Assembly: GCF_027594745.1 (NCBI RefSeq)
Contig: NZ_CP110854.1
Span: forward strand, 1,964,501-2,028,500
Reading direction: 5' to 3'
DNA from: Saprospira grandis
GTDB lineage: Bacteria; Bacteroidota; Bacteroidia; Chitinophagales; Saprospiraceae
DNA: 64,000 nucleotides
Below, piece after piece: positions 59,922 to 64,000 of this stretch. The position numbers and the translations under genes are program-made. Position 1 is the stretch's first letter. Every line of letters begins with the position of its first letter. The notes beneath the pieces were generated by a model. It searched no databases. It was not told the origin of the DNA and saw nothing but the letters and a program-made list of their open reading frames with translations.

Positions 59922-60512
59922 ATGAGCACCATAAAAGTAGAGCAAACGGTTTTAGAGAGTATTAAAAACCGTCGTTCCGTTTATCCCGAAGTATTTACAG
60001 ATGAGTTAGTGACAAAAGAAGAGCTAGAGCAGCTGTTGGAGATGGCCAATTATGCGCCCAATCATAAATTGACGCAACCCTGGCGCTTTAAGGTGGCTGC
60101 GGGCGATCGAAAAACAGATTTTGCCGAGGCCATGGTGGCGGCTTATGAGGCTGCTGTTCCTGTAGAAAAGCAATTGCCCAAAAAACCAAGGACGATCCGC
60201 AAGCGGGCTCAAAAAAGTAGCTTTATGCTGGCTATTTGTATGCAGCGAGACCCCAAAGCCAGCTTGCCCGAATGGGAGGAGCTAGCGGCTATGTCTATGG
60301 CGGTTCAAAACATTTGGTTGGCTGGAGAAGCCATGGGGATCGGCATGTATTGGGGCAGCCCGGGCTTTATGGTCCGTCCTGAAATCCGAGAGTTTTTACA
60401 ATTGGCAGAAGGAGAAACTTGCTATGGTTTGCTTTTTATTGGCCGTAAGCCCGAGGGACTTGAGTTGGTCTCTAGCCGAACGCCAATTAGCGAAAAAGTT
60501 AGTTGGCTATAA
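59922..60512 (+). CDS. Nitroreductase family protein
   Basis: A 196-residue flavin (FMN) oxidoreductase of the nitroreductase fold, most like the small YdjA type. The FMN-binding motif is KNRRSVYPEVF near residue 15, then the APNHKLTQPWRF stretch, AVQNIWLAGEAMGIGMYWGSPGF and the late LLFIGRKPEGL. Acts with NAD(P)H on unknown substrates. A TATATTTG -7 box lies at 59886-59893; the gene stands alone between two terminators. Confidence 0.92.
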   Translation: MSTIKVEQTVLESIKNRRSVYPEVFTDELVTKEELEQLLEMANYAPNHKLTQPWRFKVAAGDRKTDFAEAMVAAYEAAVPVEKQLPKKPRTIRKRAQKSSFMLAICMQRDPKASLPEWEELAAMSMAVQNIWLAGEAMGIGMYWGSPGFMVRPEIREFLQLAEGETCYGLLFIGRKPEGLELVSSRTPISEKVSWL

Positions 60513-60524
60513 TCTGGCCTAGCT

Positions 60525-60563
60525 AAAACGGCCCAAAAGCACGCTTTTGGGCCGTTTTACTTT
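60525..60563 (+). terminator. Intrinsic terminator
   Basis: Stem AAAACGGCCCAAAAG/CTTTTGGGCCGTTTT followed by ACTTTT. Confidence 0.85.
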
Positions 60564-60587
60564 TCTCTTGGACTCGACAGAAAAAAA

Positions 60588-60618
60588 TTGGCAGTTAAAA
60601 AGCAAAAACTTACCTTTA
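60588..60618 (+). promoter_or_regulatory. Promoter of the lipoprotein gene
   Basis: TTG (60588-60590), 20 bases, TACCTTTA (60611-60618), one base off the -7 consensus. Confidence 0.6.
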
Positions 60619-60661
60619 TAAGGCACTACCACAGCTGATTTTTTCCTTCAGAATATCCACT

Positions 60662-61510
60662 ATGAGAGCCTTTTATATCTTACTGCCCATTTTAGCTATT
60701 AGCCTAGCTAGTAGTTCTTGTATTTTTAGTGACCTTTTTGGAGCAGGCAAACAGGAGTTTGTTGCCGATACCGTGGTTGCTGTTCCTTCTATCAAAGACA
60801 TTCGCGTTCAATTCTTATTGACCGATACGACCAATGATGTGGTTCGCTATTGGAGCGACCGCTCTGGCCGCCCGATCTATCAGCGATCAGAAGAAAGCTT
60901 TATTGGCCAAAAAAGAGATGGCTTTCAGCGAGAATGGAATGAAGACGGTATCCTTATTCTAGAGGCCCAATGGAATAAAGGCCTGCCCATTGAGTACCGC
61001 ATCGAACGCTACGACGATGGCTCGCTCAAACGAAAGGTGCTCTACAATAGCCAAAAAGGCTATGCCCGCTATGAGGTGAATTTCCACCCCAATGGCCGCC
61101 TAAAAACAGATACGATCCTCTATAATGAGGGCGTAAAAGAAGGTAAAATCAATTATTATGATACGGCTGGCGTTTTGGTCGAACAACATATTTTTGCCGA
61201 TAATGAATTGGTCGGTATCGAGATCTTTAGAGCAGAGTTTGAAAATGTCTTTAATAAGGTGGCTTATCTAGAACGCTCTTTGGTCCAAGATTCTATTGAT
61301 GCCATTCGCCAAGATTCTGTCTTTAGAGCCGTTTTAGGCGATGTGGACCCCGCAGCCGCTAAAGCAGGTGCTGGAATTGCCTGGAAGAATGATTATAATG
61401 AACTGGAAAATCTCCGCTATCTAGAGGGCCTGATGAATCCCGAAAAACGCCTAGCCGATAGCGCTCGGGCAGATAGCCTAAGAAATATAAATTCAATAGA
61501 TGAAAAATAA
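60662..61510 (+). CDS. Lipoprotein with MORN/YwqK-type repeats
   Basis: A 282-residue lipoprotein with lipobox SSSC (Cys20). The middle (about 75-185) has repeats of the YwqK/MORN type: GFQREWNEDGILILEAQW, YRIERYDDGSLKRKVLY, YEVNFHPNGRLKTDTILY and GKINYYDTAGVLVEQHIF, each a beta hairpin. The C-terminal part is helical and charged. Such repeats are common in exported Bacteroidota proteins, but no function follows from them. It overlaps the next gene by 11 bases. Confidence 0.85.
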   Translation: MRAFYILLPILAISLASSSCIFSDLFGAGKQEFVADTVVAVPSIKDIRVQFLLTDTTNDVVRYWSDRSGRPIYQRSEESFIGQKRDGFQREWNEDGILILEAQWNKGLPIEYRIERYDDGSLKRKVLYNSQKGYARYEVNFHPNGRLKTDTILYNEGVKEGKINYYDTAGVLVEQHIFADNELVGIEIFRAEFENVFNKVAYLERSLVQDSIDAIRQDSVFRAVLGDVDPAAAKAGAGIAWKNDYNELENLRYLEGLMNPEKRLADSARADSLRNINSIDEK

Positions 61511-62327
61511 ACAAATTGCCATTATGGGCTGCGGCTGGCTGGGGGCTCCTTTGGCCAAAAAACTTCTAGCCGAAGGCTGGGAGGTTTACGGTAGCAGCCG
61601 CTCTTTGGCCAATTTAGAAGGGCTTCAGGCTTTGGGCCTGAAGCCCTTTCGCATGGAGCTACCCAAAACGCTTCCCGCTGCAGAGGATCCCATTTGGCAG
61701 CTGCCTTATTATATGGTCAATATGCCGCCTACGCCTTTTATGGGGCTGGGCCCGCTCGCCTATGCCCAAAGTATGGCCCTTTTGGCCGAGCGAATGCCGC
61801 AAGACGCAACCCTCTTTTTTGTCTCTAGCACGGGCGTTTATGGTCCTCAAAAAGGAGCTGTTTTGGAGACGAATGATTGTCGCCCAGCTCATGCTCGTTC
61901 TCAGGCTGTTTTGGCCGCAGAAAAGGCCCTGGCCCCTTATCGCGCCAAGCTCAATTTGAGTATTTTGCGCTTTGCTGGACTCATCGGCGGGCAACGGAAG
62001 GCTGGCCGCTTTTTGGCGGGAAAAAAGGAGGTTCCTCAGCCTTTTCGCCGCCTCAATTTGATTCACCGCAGCGATTGCCTCGGTATTTTATCGGCTCTTT
62101 TGGCCAAAGAAAATTGCCCTGCTTTGCTAAATGTTTCTGCGCCCAAACACCCTTTTGCCCAAGATTTTTATCCCAAACGGGCCAAAATGTTGGGTCTAGA
62201 GCCGCCTAGCTTTTTGCCGCCCACTCCCCAAGAAAAAGAGCAGGCTAGTTATATTTCTACGGCTGCACTACAAGCTTTTTTGCCCGATTATATCTGGCAA
62301 TATCCCGATCCCAACGATTTTCCTTAA
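61500..62327 (+). CDS. NAD(P)-binding SDR/epimerase-like protein
   Basis: A 275-residue extended-SDR-like protein of the YeeZ type. The dinucleotide loop is MGCGWLGAPLAKKLL near residues 9-23, and GSSRS follows the second strand. FFVSSTGVYGPQKGAVLETN holds the active-site Ser and Tyr (YGxxK-like, although Lys lies three residues after Tyr rather than four), and ILRFAGLIGG matches later family motifs. The substrate is unknown. It is coupled to the lipoprotein gene by an overlap. Confidence 0.85.
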   Translation: MKNKQIAIMGCGWLGAPLAKKLLAEGWEVYGSSRSLANLEGLQALGLKPFRMELPKTLPAAEDPIWQLPYYMVNMPPTPFMGLGPLAYAQSMALLAERMPQDATLFFVSSTGVYGPQKGAVLETNDCRPAHARSQAVLAAEKALAPYRAKLNLSILRFAGLIGGQRKAGRFLAGKKEVPQPFRRLNLIHRSDCLGILSALLAKENCPALLNVSAPKHPFAQDFYPKRAKMLGLEPPSFLPPTPQEKEQASYISTAALQAFLPDYIWQYPDPNDFP

Positions 62328-62335
62328 GGTTTTTA

Positions 62336-62479
62336 TTTGGGGCTGCCCCGCCTTGTAGGCGGGTCGCTCCCTCCGCAGCTCGCTGTTCGCTCGGCCCTGC
62401 ACGGGCTTCGCCCGCTAGGTCTGCCGCCTTTGGCGGCCCTGCTCTGGCAGCTCAGCCTGCGGCGGCTTCGCCGCCTGCA
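62336..62479 (+). repeat. Multi-hairpin intergenic repeat R24
   Basis: Plus orientation, type A. Stems: CCGCC/GGCGG, CGGGC/GCCCG, CCGCC/GGCGG, terminal GGCGGC/GCCGCC. It is followed by the tail module. Confidence 0.85.
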
Positions 62480-62493
62480 AAACCGCAAAAAAT

Positions 62494-62589
62494 GGTATTC
62501 GTCGCTGCGCTCCTCATGCCTAGTAATTAACCCGCCCACCCTCCCCTCTGCGGGATTCCCTAAGGAATCCCTTGGGGGAGCTTGGGCCA
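62494..62589 (+). repeat. 95-bp tail module, copy 2
   Basis: Near-identical to 52698-52791, including AACCCGCCCACCC and a GATTCCCTAAGGAATC near-palindrome. It ends four bases before the stop of the next gene. Confidence 0.8.
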
Positions 62590-62593
62590 TTTT

Positions 62594-64000
62594 TTACTGC
62601 CCTAAAGCCTGATAACAAGCATTCAACCGGCCCGTAATAGCGGGGTTTTCTGGGGCCAGCTTTTTCGCCGCCTGAAAATACTGAATGGCCGCAGCATACT
62701 GCTTCTCTTCGGCCAAAAGCACTCCCAAACCAAAGAGCGACTCCAAGTTTTCGGGCGCTAGGGCGAGCGCTTGCTCAAAGGCCATTTTTCCTGTTTTAAA
62801 GGCTTGGGCCTTTTGCTCTTCCGAGCTTTTGGGGTCCAAATATTGGCGGGCGGCCAAACGGCCCTGCACGCTATAAGCCATGGCCTTATCTGGATGTTGC
62901 AAGGCTTTTTTTAGGGCCTTTTGGGCCAACTCCTGCTCATCCAAAGCATAATAGAGATGAGCGCCAATGGCCCATTGATTGACTTCGGGATTCTCCTCAT
63001 TTTTAAAAAATGGGTAAAGCATTTTGGTCAGGGCCAAAGGAACCGCTGAAGAAGTAGAGCGCCCCCAAGCTTCAAAAACAGCCTTTTTAGCGGTCTGTGT
63101 CAAGCCCTTTTCGGCAATGAGCTGCTCATATTTGGGCAGGCGTTTTACATAAACCATGGCCACAGGGTCGGCATAGACCAAAACATAATTAGGGCTATCA
63201 TGCAAATGCACATAAAGGGTGGGAATCTGCTCAATTGGGCGGCGGAGCAAGACCACATACTCAAAATTGTATTTTTGGTCCTCCGTATCAAAAAGAGCGG
63301 GATTTTGCAGCAGCTTTTCGTATTGGGCAAAAAAATCGGCCGGAAAAATATCGAGGTCTCTAAGGTCAATATAAGTCTTAAAGTCGGGCTGTAGCCGCCA
63401 AAGTAAATAAGCAGAGCTCAGATAATCGGCAAAGCCGCGGCCATTGATGTTTTCTTGGGCCATAAATTCGGCCGCTTTGATGGGGTTATGGCTATTAAGG
63501 ACCTGCAAGCCAAATTGGTCGCGGCTCTCTATCCATTTATGATAGTGGCCAGAAACGATTAGGCCATAAGAGCTAGCCAAACTTAGAGCGAGCCCAAGAC
63601 TTAGGGCCATTTTCCAGCTTTTTGGGACCAAAGGACGGAGCAGGCGCTCCAAAAGAGCCAAAAGAAAAGGAGCCGAGGCCAAAAGGAAGAAAGGAATATT
63701 TCTGTAGGCCGTCAAGCTAAGGTAAAAGAGTAGGGCGGGCAAGACCAAGTTTGGCCAGCCGAGCAACTGCCCAACTTTTGGCCGGCCCTCTTTGGAGCCA
63801 AAGAGCAAAAGGCCCAAAAACAGCAGGGCGGCGCCCAGGAAAAATAAATTGATATAGGCCTCTTTCATCCAGTAGCTGGCCTCTAAATAAGAATTGAGCT
63901 CACTGGTATATTTGTTATTCTGAAGTTGTCCAAAAATATTAAAAGGGTGGGCCCACATACTGATGCCTCTGGGGTTTATGGGAATCACTAGCAGAGCGCC
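62594..64000 (-). CDS. Membrane protein with C-terminal TPR repeats (partial)
   Basis: The frame is open to the right edge of the window, so its 5' part is missing; at least 468 residues are visible. It starts (as seen) with INPRGISMWAHPF, a motif found at the end of polytopic glycosyltransferase-like proteins, and has about four membrane spans (INLFFLGAALLFLGLLLF; LVLPALLFYLSLTAY; PFFLLASAPFLLALL; KMALSLGLALSLASSYGLIV). A soluble domain of about 180 residues follows, then TPR-like helical repeats (ALKKALQHPDKAMAYSVQGRL; AIQYFQAAKKLAPENPAITG). Function unknown; the whole protein could be a membrane mannosyltransferase-like or TPR protein. Confidence 0.78.
   Translation of the reverse strand, partial: GALLVIPINPRGISMWAHPFNIFGQLQNNKYTSELNSYLEASYWMKEAYINLFFLGAALLFLGLLLFGSKEGRPKVGQLLGWPNLVLPALLFYLSLTAYRNIPFFLLASAPFLLALLERLLRPLVPKSWKMALSLGLALSLASSYGLIVSGHYHKWIESRDQFGLQVLNSHNPIKAAEFMAQENINGRGFADYLSSAYLLWRLQPDFKTYIDLRDLDIFPADFFAQYEKLLQNPALFDTEDQKYNFEYVVLLRRPIEQIPTLYVHLHDSPNYVLVYADPVAMVYVKRLPKYEQLIAEKGLTQTAKKAVFEAWGRSTSSAVPLALTKMLYPFFKNEENPEVNQWAIGAHLYYALDEQELAQKALKKALQHPDKAMAYSVQGRLAARQYLDPKSSEEQKAQAFKTGKMAFEQALALAPENLESLFGLGVLLAEEKQYAAAIQYFQAAKKLAPENPAITGRLNACYQALGQ

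Noticed and set aside
13570..62479. CRISPR array or integron attC array as an explanation of the repeats
   Set aside because: Copies are dispersed singly between unrelated genes, in both orientations, without regular spacers, Cas genes or an integrase in the window.

Overview
Overview. This is a chromosomal segment of a member of the Bacteroidota, most likely family Saprospiraceae; from memory the genus Saprospira is my best guess, but I could not search for it. The gene set supports the phylum: a fused SecDF, OstA-like and tandem MlaD proteins, M1/M16/M48 peptidases, DUF6702 next to HupE/UreJ, a bTHX ribosomal protein, and OmpA with acidic repeats. So do the promoters: five follow TTG-N20-TAnnTTTG (sucD, recA, greA, a peptidoglycan-binding gene and, with one mismatch, a lipoprotein gene). 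Coding density is high and no phage, transposase or CRISPR was seen.

Layout. 0-7 kb: queD, a lipoprotein, sucD, a FtsB/DivIC protein, a FAH-fold hydrolase, tRNA(CAU), a HAD hydrolase, a band-7 protein and coaE. 7-10.6 kb: hemD, recA, an ArsA-like ATPase and tRNA-Arg(CCG). 10.6-14.1 kb: a cysteine operon (cysM, a JAMM protease, a CysO-like sulfur carrier, and a MoeB/rhodanese protein) preceded by two tandem tiny genes, each with five consecutive Cys codons and a terminator-like hairpin. This looks like double ribosome-mediated attenuation by cysteine. 14.1-20.1 kb: two clusters of parS-like palindromes flank mtnB, cdsA, a CPBP protease, an aminotransferase and thrB. 20-26.6 kb: DUF6702, HupE, M1 peptidase, PaiB-like, ComF and heme A synthase. 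26.6-28 kb: a gene-free region dense in DnaA boxes, the likely replication origin. 28-52.5 kb: almost all genes are on the + strand (degenerate SRAP, split transketolase, M48, glutamate dehydrogenase, a frameshifted ompA, nif3, amidase, mlaD x2, ostA, secDF, greA, bTHX, dapD). 52.5-64 kb: a lytic transglycosylase, tatA, M16, an HD protein, a repeat-rich peptidoglycan-binding protein, a nitroreductase, a lipoprotein, an SDR protein and a truncated membrane/TPR gene.

Origin region. Genes left of about 27.4 kb are mostly on the minus strand (18 of 26) and genes from there to 52.5 kb mostly on the plus strand (20 of 21), as expected for bidirectional replication from 27.1-27.5 kb. The parS clusters lie 7 and 13 kb to the left.

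Intergenic repeats. The most striking structure is a family of about 24 modular, multi-hairpin repeats (about 120-300 bp) occupying many gaps between genes, in both orientations. Short conserved linkers alternate with stem-loops whose two arms change together from copy to copy, so base pairing is conserved while sequence is not. Two copies carry a further 160-bp hairpin at the same internal position, two carry a 95-bp tail module, and five carry another module with its own covarying stem. I do not recognise this family. I refer to copies as R1-R24, and call the orientation beginning TTTTGGGGC the + orientation.
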